From Sva-07 sp963698565 (GTDB lineage: Bacteria > Actinomycetota > Acidimicrobiia > Acidimicrobiales > Ilumatobacteraceae), in NCBI GenBank assembly GCA_963698565.1, contig CAVORH010000005.1, positions 62,001 to 126,000 on the forward strand: a stretch of DNA of 64,000 nucleotides, given 5' to 3'. The position numbers and the translations under genes were made by a program. Shown in pieces: positions 9,368 through 17,554 of the stretch. The notes under the pieces were generated by a model. The model did not search any database and had not been told where the DNA came from. It was given only the letters and a program-made list of their open reading frames with translations. Position 1 is the stretch's first letter. Each line of letters begins with the position of its first letter.

Positions 9368-10527
9368 GCGCGTGTCTCCTCGCCGCGGATCACCGAGGTG
9401 TAGAGCGACTCGAGGTTCGCCACACCGATCGCTTCGGTGTAGCGCTCCTCGAACCGGGCACGGTTTGCCGCCCCTTCCTCGTCGACGGTGTCGTCATCGA
9501 GTGACGTGATCGCCTTCGCCAGCCTGTCGGGCCGACCCGGAGGGACCACCAGGGACCCGCGGCCGTCGACGATGGTGCGAGCACCCGCCGCCGTCGTGAC
9601 GATGATCGGCAACCCCGCACTCATCGCTTCGATCAGCACCATCCCGAACGGCTCGTACCACTCGGTCGGCATCACGAGGGCACGAGCACGCAGCATCCGC
9701 TCGGCGACCTCGGCTCGACTGCGCCAGCCGAGCAACTCGACCCCGGCGGGCGTGCGGTCCTCGAGTCCGGGAGCGAGCGGGCCGTCGCCGACGACCACCA
9801 GGCGACGACCGCGTCCGACCGAGGGCCACGCATCGAGCAGGGTGTCGATCCCCTTGCCGGGTGCCAGCCGACCGATGCACAGCACCTCGTCCGATTCCGA
9901 CGGGGTGTTCGGACGAGGTCCGGGATCGGCGACGAAGTGGGGCTTGACGACGAGCCGATCGTGGGGCACCGCCATGTCGAGGAGGCGGTCGGCCATGAAC
10001 CGTGATGGCGCGACGAACCTGGCGACGGATCGATCGAGCACCCGCCGAGATCTGGTGACGGCGACCTCGGTGGCGTGGAGGGCCGACTGGAGCCGGGAGT
10101 CCCGGTAGCAGCCGTGCAGCACACCTCGCACCGGCGAGCGGCCGACGCAGGCGGTGCAGACAGCGCCGTCGCGGAAGAGGTCGGCGCCGATGCATCCGAG
10201 GCGGTAGTTGTGGATCGTCATCACGACGGGAACCCCGGTCGCGGCCGCCGCGGCGACGGCGGACGACGAGAGCGCGAACCAGGTGTTGTGGGCATGCACG
10301 ATGTCGGGACGGTGCTCGGAGATCTCGGCGTTGACCTGTCGGGCGGTGGTGGGGTTGTGGAGGCTGCGAGCGAGCGCGCCGACCGCGGCGAGTGCGCCGG
10401 GTGGGTTCTCCACGATCAGCTGGCGCACGTCGTGGCCGTTGCGCCGGAGTGCATCGGCTTCGTTGTCGACGACGGAATCCTCGCCGGCGGTGATCCGGTA
10501 CCGGGCGTGCAGTTGCAGGACCTTCAT
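9364..10527 (-). CDS. GT4-family glycosyltransferase
   Basis: A 387-residue GT-B glycosyltransferase, group 1. Visible are HAHNTWF in the N-domain, a Cys-containing GCIGADLFRDGAVCTACVG segment seen in some GT4 members, and the C-domain nucleotide-sugar region EWYEPFGMVLIEAMSAGLP (E-x7-E pattern). The start is placed at MKVLQLHARY (ATG at 10527); the open frame extends upstream but only as the antisense shadow of the sulfotransferase. It overlaps the sulfotransferase stop by 4 nt and the kinase start by 4 nt, so the three genes form a coupled set. It probably adds one sugar to the repeat unit; donor and acceptor are unknown. Confidence 0.85.
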   Translation of the reverse strand: MKVLQLHARYRITAGEDSVVDNEADALRRNGHDVRQLIVENPPGALAAVGALARSLHNPTTARQVNAEISEHRPDIVHAHNTWFALSSSAVAAAAATGVPVVMTIHNYRLGCIGADLFRDGAVCTACVGRSPVRGVLHGCYRDSRLQSALHATEVAVTRSRRVLDRSVARFVAPSRFMADRLLDMAVPHDRLVVKPHFVADPGPRPNTPSESDEVLCIGRLAPGKGIDTLLDAWPSVGRGRRLVVVGDGPLAPGLEDRTPAGVELLGWRSRAEVAERMLRARALVMPTEWYEPFGMVLIEAMSAGLPIIVTTAAGARTIVDGRGSLVVPPGRPDRLAKAITSLDDDTVDEEGAANRARFEERYTEAIGVANLESLYTSVIRGEETRA

Positions 10528-11453
10528 CGCGACCCGATGGCGAACCGCGGCCAGGGTGGTTCCGATCCGATCGATTCGGCAAGCAGTTCGACATCGGGTC
10601 GGAAACGCTCGGTCAGCATCGCATCGGTGCCCGGGTCGATCCTGCCCGGTCGTGGAGCGGCGTTGCGGTGGATCGTCTCGCCGTCGATCGGAACGGGCGG
10701 GACTCCGATGAGGTCGGTGATCGTGCGCAGCGTCGGGGTGGGGTCGGCGTAGTAGTGCTCGGAGAACACCACGGCGAGGCGGTCGGCCCCGACGGCGTCG
10801 AGCCAGCGGCGGTACGACGCTGCGTACTCGCTCTGTGATGCGTAGGTCTGCTGCTCGTGAGCGTGTGACTCGGCCAGAGCGCCATCGGCGAGTCTGGCTG
10901 CGTCGTCGCCGACGCGGGTGCGCTCCGCCGCCAGCGCATCCTCGAGCGAGAGTGTCTCGACCCCGTTGCGGGTCTGCTCGGCCCAGTGGGACACGGTGCG
11001 CTCCACGGGATCGCGGAGCATCACGACGAACCTGGTGTGCGGCAGCGCCTTCGCCGCACGCGACGCGGCGAGCGGATGGAAGAAGTAGTACGGGCTCGCT
11101 TCGACGGTGAAGGAGCGCCCGACCTCGCGGGCACGTCGCCGGAGGGTGATCGTGGTCGGGAAGTGGCTGCGGTACCAGCGCATCGACCGGCGCATGTCGC
11201 CGTCGAAGTAGTGCACCCCCTTCATGTTCTCGCGTAGCGGTAGCCGATTGGCCGACGGAACGAGTGGGCACATGGCGGGGTGTCGTTCGAGGTCTCGGAA
11301 CAGCGAGGTCGTGCCACCGCGCTTGACCCCGATGATGATCAGGTCCGGGTCGAGACGCAGATCGGCGCCGGCCATGGCGCCGGCCCGGACGATTGCCCGT
11401 CCGCTGGTGCGGACCGCGGTCCGCACCCCCGCGCCGATGCTCACGTGCTCCAT
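10524..11453 (-). CDS. PAPS-dependent sulfotransferase
   Basis: A 309-residue sulfotransferase. The 5'-phosphosulfate-binding loop is IIIGVKRGGTTSLFRDL, and the 3'-phosphate-binding region is VVMLRDPVERTVSHW. The ATG at 11453 (MEHVSIG) is preferred; an in-frame upstream start at 11516 would add 21 residues with little character. It lies upstream of and overlaps the GT4 gene, and is divergent from the initiating sugar transferase. The likely role is sulfation of the exopolysaccharide or a glycolipid, as seen for sulfated surface polysaccharides of marine bacteria. Confidence 0.8.
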   Translation of the reverse strand: MEHVSIGAGVRTAVRTSGRAIVRAGAMAGADLRLDPDLIIIGVKRGGTTSLFRDLERHPAMCPLVPSANRLPLRENMKGVHYFDGDMRRSMRWYRSHFPTTITLRRRAREVGRSFTVEASPYYFFHPLAASRAAKALPHTRFVVMLRDPVERTVSHWAEQTRNGVETLSLEDALAAERTRVGDDAARLADGALAESHAHEQQTYASQSEYAASYRRWLDAVGADRLAVVFSEHYYADPTPTLRTITDLIGVPPVPIDGETIHRNAAPRPGRIDPGTDAMLTERFRPDVELLAESIGSEPPWPRFAIGSR

Positions 11454-11627
11454 GGCGCCGCAGCGTACCGATCGGCCGACCGTGCGTCCCGGAATGCCAC
11501 GCAACGTGGTGATCAAGTATTGGTCAAGGAGGTGGCGCCGCGGGCGCCCTCATGCGAGAATATCCGCTCCAGGAAAGAGCCAAAGGGCCGCTCAGGTGGA
11601 TCGGTTGGTGACTGGTGGCGGAACGAG

Positions 11628-11644
11628 AACCACGCTGAGTGGGC
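11628..11644. promoter_or_regulatory. candidate operator related to the one at 4649-4666
   Basis: AACCACGCTGAGTGGGC sits 34 bp upstream of the sugar-transferase start, in the divergent gap 11454-11677. It shares AACCAC-RCW-GAGTG-GGC with the site at 4649. The pairing CCAC/GTGG is kept although the palindrome is imperfect. Two similar sites in the two divergent promoters of one EPS locus suggest a shared regulator, which has not been identified. Confidence 0.35.
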
Positions 11645-11677
11645 AACTTGGCGGCGGCTTGACGGAAGGCGGAATCG

Positions 11678-12403
11678 ATGACGAGCGAACTCGTGTCCTG
11701 GAGCGGCGGGGCTGCAGCTGCCGAGACGGTCCGCGGTGGCATCGCGGTGTTGCGGCGACCGTCTCCGGTGGTCGCGATCCCGATGCCGCCGGTGCGGCGG
11801 CCGTCCGGGGTCTACATCCGGGTGGTGAAGCCGTTCCTCGATCGGTGCCTCGCAGCAGGGGCGTTGGTCGTGGCTGCCGTGCCGATGGCCGTGATCGCCG
11901 GCATCGTTGCCCTGGCGATCGGGCGGCCGGTCCTGTTCCGTCAACAACGCATCGGCCTCGACGGCGAGCCGTTCGAGGTGCTCAAGTTCCGCACGATGCG
12001 GCCCGACCGGCGCTCGGTGCGCCTGGACGTGATCCACGACCGGCGGCGGACGCACAAGTCCGAACACGATCCGCGGCACACCGTGATCGGTCGTTTCCTG
12101 CGTCGCTACAGCCTCGACGAACTCCCGCAGCTCGTCAATGTCATTCGAGGGGAGATGAGCGTGGTCGGTCCACGCCCGGAGCTGGTGTCGGTCGTCGAGC
12201 AGTACCCACCGACGTTGCACCAACGCCACTACGTGCGGCCGGGGCTGACCGGGCTGTGGCAGATCTCGGCACGCGGAGCCGGACCGATGCACGAGAACGG
12301 TCGATGGGATCTGACCTACGTCGAGCAGGTCTCGCTGCGGACCGACCTGAGGATCCTCGCGAGGACGCCGGCGGCGATGCTCGGGACCAACGTCGGTTCC
12401 TGA
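11678..12403 (+). CDS. initiating sugar-phosphate transferase (bacterial sugar transferase, WcaJ/RfbP type)
   Basis: A 241-residue polyisoprenyl-phosphate hexose-1-phosphate transferase, which starts repeat-unit assembly on undecaprenyl phosphate. One hydrophobic membrane segment (about 55-80) precedes the catalytic core: RPVLFRQQRIGLDG, FEVLKFRTM, SLDELPQLVNVIRGEMSVVGPRPEL and RPGLTGLWQ. This is a short version without the N-terminal four-TM and CoA-binding domains of WcaJ. It is divergent from the sulfotransferase and convergent with the WecG/TagA gene across a small hairpin. The sugar (often glucose or galactose) cannot be read from the sequence. Confidence 0.9.
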   Translation: MTSELVSWSGGAAAAETVRGGIAVLRRPSPVVAIPMPPVRRPSGVYIRVVKPFLDRCLAAGALVVAAVPMAVIAGIVALAIGRPVLFRQQRIGLDGEPFEVLKFRTMRPDRRSVRLDVIHDRRRTHKSEHDPRHTVIGRFLRRYSLDELPQLVNVIRGEMSVVGPRPELVSVVEQYPPTLHQRHYVRPGLTGLWQISARGAGPMHENGRWDLTYVEQVSLRTDLRILARTPAAMLGTNVGS

Positions 12404-12416
12404 GCCGGTCCGAGCG

Positions 12417-12431
12417 GCGTCGCAGCGACGC
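12417..12431. terminator. small hairpin between convergent genes
   Basis: GCGTCG-CAG-CGACGC is a perfect 6-bp stem with a 3-nt loop in the 31-bp gap between the convergent sugar transferase and WecG/TagA genes. There is no T-run, so it may be a weak or factor-assisted bidirectional terminator. Confidence 0.45.
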
Positions 12432-12434
12432 GGT

Positions 12435-13232
12435 TCAGCTGTAGCCGATGCGAAACGGTTCGACGGCCTCCGGGGCTTCGTAGCGACCCGTTCGTTGCAG
12501 CAGGACTCGCCAGGCGAAACGGGGATTGAGCACGAGGTAGCGGCGCCACAGCCGACGTGGGTTCCCGACGAGGCGTTGCAGCCACTGGAGCCCAGCGCGC
12601 TGGACCCAGGCCGGTGGCTCCTTCTGCAGGCCGGCATGGAAGTCGAACGCGGCACCGACGGCGAGACACGGCATCGACAGTCGCTCGGCGTTCTCGTACA
12701 CGAAGACCTCCTGGCGCGGGCAGCCCAGCCCGACGAAGCAGATCGATGCGCCGGTGGAGCGGATCCGCTCGGCGAGTTCGTCGAGTTCCGGTGGGGTGGA
12801 GGTGCCGAACGTCGATGGGCTGGTGCCGGCGATCCGGATGCCGGGCACGAGCGTGGGCAGGCGACGTTCGAGATGCTCGAGCGTCTCGGTGGTGCTGCCG
12901 TGGAAGTAGACGGCGAGGTCGCGTTCGACTGCGGCGCGGCACACCGCCAAGGTGAGGTCGGGGCCGTACACCCGTTCGCGCAACCCGCGGTGGTGGATCC
13001 AGTTCATCGCCCAGCGCACCGGTTGGCCGTCGGGCGTGACGAGTTCGAAGGAGTTGAGTCGAGCGAGGTGCTCAGGGTCGTCGACGCCGGTCATCACGCC
13101 GTGGACCGCGAGTGCCGAGACCCGGTAGGCGCGTCGGTCGACGGCGGCGTCGATGATCCGAGCGACCGCCCCGTCGTAGTCGACCGCATCGACCTGAACG
13201 CCGATGACGTCGGTCTTGCCGGCGTCGATCAT
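12435..13232 (-). CDS. WecG/TagA/CpsF-family glycosyltransferase
   Basis: A 265-residue GT26 enzyme. It shows the typical VTPDGQPVRWAMNW, RVYGPDLTLAVCR, YFHGST and ICFVGLGCPRQEVFVYEN stretches; the Asp in TPDG and the GxPxQE segment are conserved family positions. These enzymes add the second sugar (ManNAc, ManNAcA or Glc) to a polyprenyl-PP-linked sugar at the inner membrane face. The start ATG at 13232 is chosen because it overlaps the upstream epimerase stop as ATGA; ATG 13247 is an alternative. It pairs functionally with the initiating transferase at 11678. Confidence 0.85.
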   Translation of the reverse strand: MIDAGKTDVIGVQVDAVDYDGAVARIIDAAVDRRAYRVSALAVHGVMTGVDDPEHLARLNSFELVTPDGQPVRWAMNWIHHRGLRERVYGPDLTLAVCRAAVERDLAVYFHGSTTETLEHLERRLPTLVPGIRIAGTSPSTFGTSTPPELDELAERIRSTGASICFVGLGCPRQEVFVYENAERLSMPCLAVGAAFDFHAGLQKEPPAWVQRAGLQWLQRLVGNPRRLWRRYLVLNPRFAWRVLLQRTGRYEAPEAVEPFRIGYS

Positions 13233-14317
13233 CGGGACGACGTCCATCGATTGCGGTTGGCGTCGTGCATCTCGCTGAGGATGGCGGGGACGTCGTAGGT
13301 GAGTTCCCAGCCTGGGTGCATCTCGGCGAAGTGGCCGTTGTCGCCGATCCACCAGATGTGGTCGCCGACGCGGTTGTCGTCGACGTAGGTCCAATCGAGT
13401 TTCCGGCCGGTGATGTCTTCGCACAGGCTGATCGCTTCGAGCACGCTGCAGTTCGAGAAGCGTCCGCCGCCGATGTTGTACACCTCACCGCAACGGCGCT
13501 GACCGTTGACCGCAGCGCGGTGGACGTGGTCGAAGCACGAGATCAGGTCGGCGGAGTGGATCGCGTCACGGACCTGTTTGCCCCGGTATCCGAACACCCG
13601 GTACGGGGTGCCGGTCATCGTGCACTGCATCACGTAGGCGAGGAACCCGTGCAGTTCTGCTGCTGCATGGTTGGGTCCGGTGAGGGTGCCGCCGCGGAAC
13701 ACCGAGGTCTGCATGCCGAAGTAGCGGCCGTACTCCTGCACCATCACGTCCGCGGCGACCTTGGACGCACCGAAGATCGAGTGCAGGGTGGTGTCGATCG
13801 ACATGTCTTCGCGGATGCCACTGACGTAGGTGTGCGACGGGTCGATCTCCCAGCGGGTGTCGTGCTCGATCAACGGCAGCCGGTTCGGGGTGTCGCCGTA
13901 CACCTTGTTGGTCGAGGTGAAGATGAACACCGCGTCGGGACAGTGCTGACGGGTCGCCTCCAACACGTTGAGCGTGCCGACCGCGTTGACGTCGAAGTCG
14001 GTGAACGGTTCGCGAGCCGCCCAGTCGTGCGACGGCTGCGCTGCGGTGTGGATCACCAACGAGATGTCCGTGCCGTACGCGGCGAACAGGCGGTCGATGC
14101 CGTCACGATCGCGGATGTCGACCGAGGAGTGCGTGTAGCGATCCCCGAGACGATCCGCGAGTTCGGTGGCCATCCACGCCGTCGAGGAGTCGTCGCCGAA
14201 GAACACCCGTCGCATGTCGTTGTCGACACCGACCACCTCGAAGCCCTCCGCCGCGAAGTGCAACGCCGCCTGCGAACCGATCAAACCCGCCGAACCAGTC
14301 ACCACCGCCACAGACAT
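13229..14317 (-). CDS. NAD-dependent epimerase, CDP-paratose 2-epimerase-like
   Basis: A 362-residue extended SDR. It starts MSVAVVTGSAGLIGSQAA (NAD Rossmann motif) and has VFFGDDSSTAWM after strand 2, which is typical of CDP-tyvelose/paratose 2-epimerases. Further along are HTAAQPSHDWA and a possible SDR active-site region around STNKVYGDTPN. The family inverts C2 of CDP-3,6-dideoxyhexoses. No CDP-glucose pathway genes are visible in the window, so the true substrate is open. It is translationally coupled to the WecG/TagA gene and divergent from the ClC gene. Confidence 0.8.
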   Translation of the reverse strand: MSVAVVTGSAGLIGSQAALHFAAEGFEVVGVDNDMRRVFFGDDSSTAWMATELADRLGDRYTHSSVDIRDRDGIDRLFAAYGTDISLVIHTAAQPSHDWAAREPFTDFDVNAVGTLNVLEATRQHCPDAVFIFTSTNKVYGDTPNRLPLIEHDTRWEIDPSHTYVSGIREDMSIDTTLHSIFGASKVAADVMVQEYGRYFGMQTSVFRGGTLTGPNHAAAELHGFLAYVMQCTMTGTPYRVFGYRGKQVRDAIHSADLISCFDHVHRAAVNGQRRCGEVYNIGGGRFSNCSVLEAISLCEDITGRKLDWTYVDDNRVGDHIWWIGDNGHFAEMHPGWELTYDVPAILSEMHDANRNRWTSSR

Positions 14318-14368
14318 GGCGCGGAGGGTACCGGGTGGCTCGTGGGCCCACGCCTAGACTGAGTCGTC

Positions 14369-15673
14369 GTGTCGAACCGGAAGATGACGTTGGGATGGCG
14401 ACCGCCGACGTTCGACATTCGCAGTGAGGAGTTCCGTGACCTGGTCCGACGGTCGCGCGAGGTCGTTCTGTTGGCAGCGATCACGGGGTCGATCACCGGT
14501 CTCCTCGTGCGGTTCTTCGAGTACGTGGTGGTCGAGGTCACCTTCGAACGAGTCATCGAGGGTCCTCTCTGGGTCGGGGCGCTTGCGCCGGGCGCCGGCC
14601 TCGCGCTGTCGGCGATCCTGTTGCGAACGTTGGGCAACGGTGCGTCGTCGGGGACGTCCGACGAATACCTCCGTGCGTTCCACGATCCCGAGTACCCGGT
14701 TCGCCCGCGCGCGTTCATGGGGAGGATGGCCGCGGCGGTGACCACCCTCGGGCTCGGTGGGCCGATGGGTCTCGAGGGCCCGTCGATGTACGGCGGTTCC
14801 TCGTTGGGTGCGCTGATGCAGCGTCGTCTGCCCAAGGCGTTCCGGGGAGCCGACCACCGGACTCTGCTGGTCGCGGGGGCCGCCGCCGGTGTCGCCGCGA
14901 TCTTCAAGGCGCCCGCGACGGGGGCGATCTTCGCGCTCGAGGTGCCGTTCCGCGACCAGATGGCACGCCGGATGCTGTTGCCGGCCCTCGTTGCGAGCGC
15001 GTCGGGCTACCTCGTGTTCGTTGCACTCAGCAACGTCCGGCCGATCTTCACGTTCGAGAGCGATGGCGGCGCCACGTTCGAGTACAAGGACCTGGCCGGG
15101 GCCATCCTGATCGGGATCTGCTGCGCGGTCGGCGCCCGCATGTTCTCGCGACTGGTCCGCTACGCCAAGGGGTTCACGCTGCGTCCGATCGTCGTGCGTG
15201 TGGCGCTGTCGACCGCAGTGCTCGCGTTGCTGTTCGTGATCAGCCGGGGCCTCACCGGCGAGAGCCTCACGATCGGCTCGGGCTACGAGGTCATCCGCTG
15301 GCTCGCCGAGGAACATGCCCTGTGGCTGCTCGTCGCCGTGCTGCTCCTGCGCTGTCTTGCCACCGCGACGACGGTGGCCGGTGGCGGGGTCGGTGGACTC
15401 TTCATCCCGCTGGTGGTCGGTGGTGCCATCGTCGGCCGCGCTGTCGGCGACATCGTGAACCCGCTCGATCCCACGCTCTACGTACTGCTCGGAATGGCGG
15501 CGTTCCTCGGCGCCGGCTACCGCGTGCCACTCGCCGCGGTGATGTTCGTCGCGGAGACGACGGGGCAACCGGGCTTCATCGTGCCGGCGCTGTTCGCTGC
15601 GGTGGCGGCCGAGCTGGTGATGGGTCAGCAGTCGATCACGACGTTCCAGCGTTCGCCCGAGGGCACGAGCTGA
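14369..15673 (+). CDS. ClC-family chloride channel/transporter
   Basis: A 434-residue multi-spanning protein of the voltage-gated chloride channel family, moving Cl- across the cytoplasmic membrane as a channel or H+ antiporter. Seen are LGGPMGLEGPSMYGGSSLG (the GxEGP motif with the gating Glu), ATGAIFALE and GGGVGGLFIPLVVGG (GGxFxP motif). The N-terminal selectivity motif GSGIP is not obvious; the matching area reads GNGASSGTSDEY. No CBS domains follow, so it is the short prokaryotic form. Start: GTG at 14369, 51 bp from the divergent epimerase start. Confidence 0.85.
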   Translation: MSNRKMTLGWRPPTFDIRSEEFRDLVRRSREVVLLAAITGSITGLLVRFFEYVVVEVTFERVIEGPLWVGALAPGAGLALSAILLRTLGNGASSGTSDEYLRAFHDPEYPVRPRAFMGRMAAAVTTLGLGGPMGLEGPSMYGGSSLGALMQRRLPKAFRGADHRTLLVAGAAAGVAAIFKAPATGAIFALEVPFRDQMARRMLLPALVASASGYLVFVALSNVRPIFTFESDGGATFEYKDLAGAILIGICCAVGARMFSRLVRYAKGFTLRPIVVRVALSTAVLALLFVISRGLTGESLTIGSGYEVIRWLAEEHALWLLVAVLLLRCLATATTVAGGGVGGLFIPLVVGGAIVGRAVGDIVNPLDPTLYVLLGMAAFLGAGYRVPLAAVMFVAETTGQPGFIVPALFAAVAAELVMGQQSITTFQRSPEGTS

Positions 15674-15693
15674 CCCGACATGCGGGCCCCCCG

Positions 15694-17547
15694 ATGAGCC
15701 TGGCAGTGGTGTCGGAGCTGCAGGGGACGGTCGTCGGCCTCTTCGTCGATGTCGGTGCGGCCGTGCGCAAGGGTGAGGTGCTCGCCCTCGTCGAGTCGAT
15801 GAAGATGCACCACGAGATCACCGCTCCCGCTGCCGGGACGGTCGAGGTGGCGGGGGTGAGCGACGGGGACACGGTCGCGGCCGGCCAGTTGCTCTTCCAG
15901 ATCGTCGAGCGGCCGGCGACGGCAGCCCTCGATGACGACGTGCGGTCAGCACCTGTGGGGCCGGTGGGGCTCGAGCGACATGATCTCAGAGAGGTGCTCG
16001 ACCGCCACGCCGTCGGCCTCGACGAACACCGCCCCGAAGCCGTTGCGCGGCGCCGTGCCCGTGGACACCGGACCGCTCGCGAGAACATCGCCGACCTGGT
16101 CGATGCCGGCACGTTCGTCGAGTACGGCCCGCTGGTCATCGCAGCGCAGCGCCGTCGTCGCACGGTCGAGGACCTGATCGCGGCAACGCCGGCCGACGGG
16201 CTGGTCGGTGGCATCGGCGACGTCAACGGTGAGCTCTTCGGCGACTCGCGCACCGCGAAGTGCGTTGCGGTGTCGTACGACTACACCGTGCTCGCCGGTA
16301 CGCAGGGGACCCAGAACCATCGGAAGAAGGACCGCCTCTTCGAGGTCGCCGAACAGCTCCGCATCCCGATCGTGTTCTTCACCGAGGGCGGAGGCGGCCG
16401 ACCGGGCGACACCGACGGCCTGGGCGTCAGCGGCCTCGACTGCCTCGCCTTCCGCTGGTTCGCCGAGCTGTCGGGCACGGTCCCGCTGGTCGGGATCGCC
16501 TCGGGCTACTGCTTCGCCGGCAACGCAGCGATCCTGGGGTGCTGTGACGTGGTGATCGCCACCGAGGACTCGAACATCGGCATGGGGGGTCCTGCGATGA
16601 TCGAGGGCGGCGGTCTCGGTGTGTTCGAGCCCACCGCGATCGGTCCGATCGACGTCCAGCGCTCCAACGGTGTCGTCGACGTCGTCGTCGCCGACGAGGC
16701 CGAAGCCGTACGGGTGGCCAAGCAGTACGTGTCGTACTTCCAGGGGCGGACCGAGTCGTGGGAGGCACCGGACCAGGCGGCGCTGCGCGACGTGGTGCCG
16801 CTCGACCGGCTGCGCGCCTACGACATCAGAGCCGCCATCGAGGGTCTGTTCGATGTCGGGTCGGTCCTCGAGCTCCGTCGGGAGTTCGGCATCGGCATGG
16901 TGACCGCGCTCGCCCGCCTCGAAGGTCGCCCGGTCGGGGTGGTCGCGAACAACCCGGGTCACCTCGCCGGCGCGATCGACTCCGACGGAGCCGACAAGGC
17001 CGCGCGCTTCCTGCAGCTCTGCGACGCGTTCGGCCTGCCGGTCGTCACGCTGGTCGACACGCCCGGCATGATGGTGGGGCCCGACGTCGAGGCGACGGCG
17101 CTGGTGAGGCACTGCAGTCGGCTGTTCGTCACCGGGGCCAACCTGTCGGTGCCGATGGTGTCGATCGTCACCCGGAAGTCGTACGGACTCGGGGCCCAGG
17201 CGATGATGGGCGGCACCACCAAGGCGCCGCTCGCGTGTCTGGCGTGGCCGACCGGCGAGTTCGGTGGCATGGGCCTCGAGGGTGCGGTCCGCCTCGGCTA
17301 TCGCAAGGAGCTCGAGGCCGTCACCGACGACGCCGAACGCGACGTGCTGTTCCGCGAGATGGTCGACCGCCTGTACGAGCACGGCAAGGCGGTGAGTGTC
17401 GCGACGCACTTCGAGATCGACGACGTGATCGATCCTGCCGACACCCGTCGGTGGATCACCACGCTGTTCGACTCCGCGCCCGAGACACATCGAGCCGCCG
17501 TCGACCCGATGGCACCGCCGCGTCGCCCCAACATCGACACCTGGTGA
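15694..17547 (+). CDS. biotin-carrier/carboxyltransferase fusion, acyl-CoA carboxylase family
   Basis: A 617-residue protein. Residues 1-70 are a biotinyl domain with the biotinylation site ESMKM (Lys37). The rest is an AccD/PccB-type carboxyltransferase with N- and C-crotonase lobes: TARENIADLVDAGTF, FFTEGGGGRPGDTD, GYCFAGNAAILG, and in the C-lobe VGVVANNPGHLAGAID and LVDTPGMMVGPD. It transfers CO2 from carboxybiotin to an acyl-CoA. No biotin carboxylase is encoded beside it; the only one in the window is at 35828. The BCCP at the N-terminus of a CT protein is an unusual order. The ATG at 15694 is chosen as the first start before the biotinyl domain, 20 nt after the ClC stop. Confidence 0.85.
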   Translation: MSLAVVSELQGTVVGLFVDVGAAVRKGEVLALVESMKMHHEITAPAAGTVEVAGVSDGDTVAAGQLLFQIVERPATAALDDDVRSAPVGPVGLERHDLREVLDRHAVGLDEHRPEAVARRRARGHRTARENIADLVDAGTFVEYGPLVIAAQRRRRTVEDLIAATPADGLVGGIGDVNGELFGDSRTAKCVAVSYDYTVLAGTQGTQNHRKKDRLFEVAEQLRIPIVFFTEGGGGRPGDTDGLGVSGLDCLAFRWFAELSGTVPLVGIASGYCFAGNAAILGCCDVVIATEDSNIGMGGPAMIEGGGLGVFEPTAIGPIDVQRSNGVVDVVVADEAEAVRVAKQYVSYFQGRTESWEAPDQAALRDVVPLDRLRAYDIRAAIEGLFDVGSVLELRREFGIGMVTALARLEGRPVGVVANNPGHLAGAIDSDGADKAARFLQLCDAFGLPVVTLVDTPGMMVGPDVEATALVRHCSRLFVTGANLSVPMVSIVTRKSYGLGAQAMMGGTTKAPLACLAWPTGEFGGMGLEGAVRLGYRKELEAVTDDAERDVLFREMVDRLYEHGKAVSVATHFEIDDVIDPADTRRWITTLFDSAPETHRAAVDPMAPPRRPNIDTW

Positions 17548-17554
17548 GTGCTGC

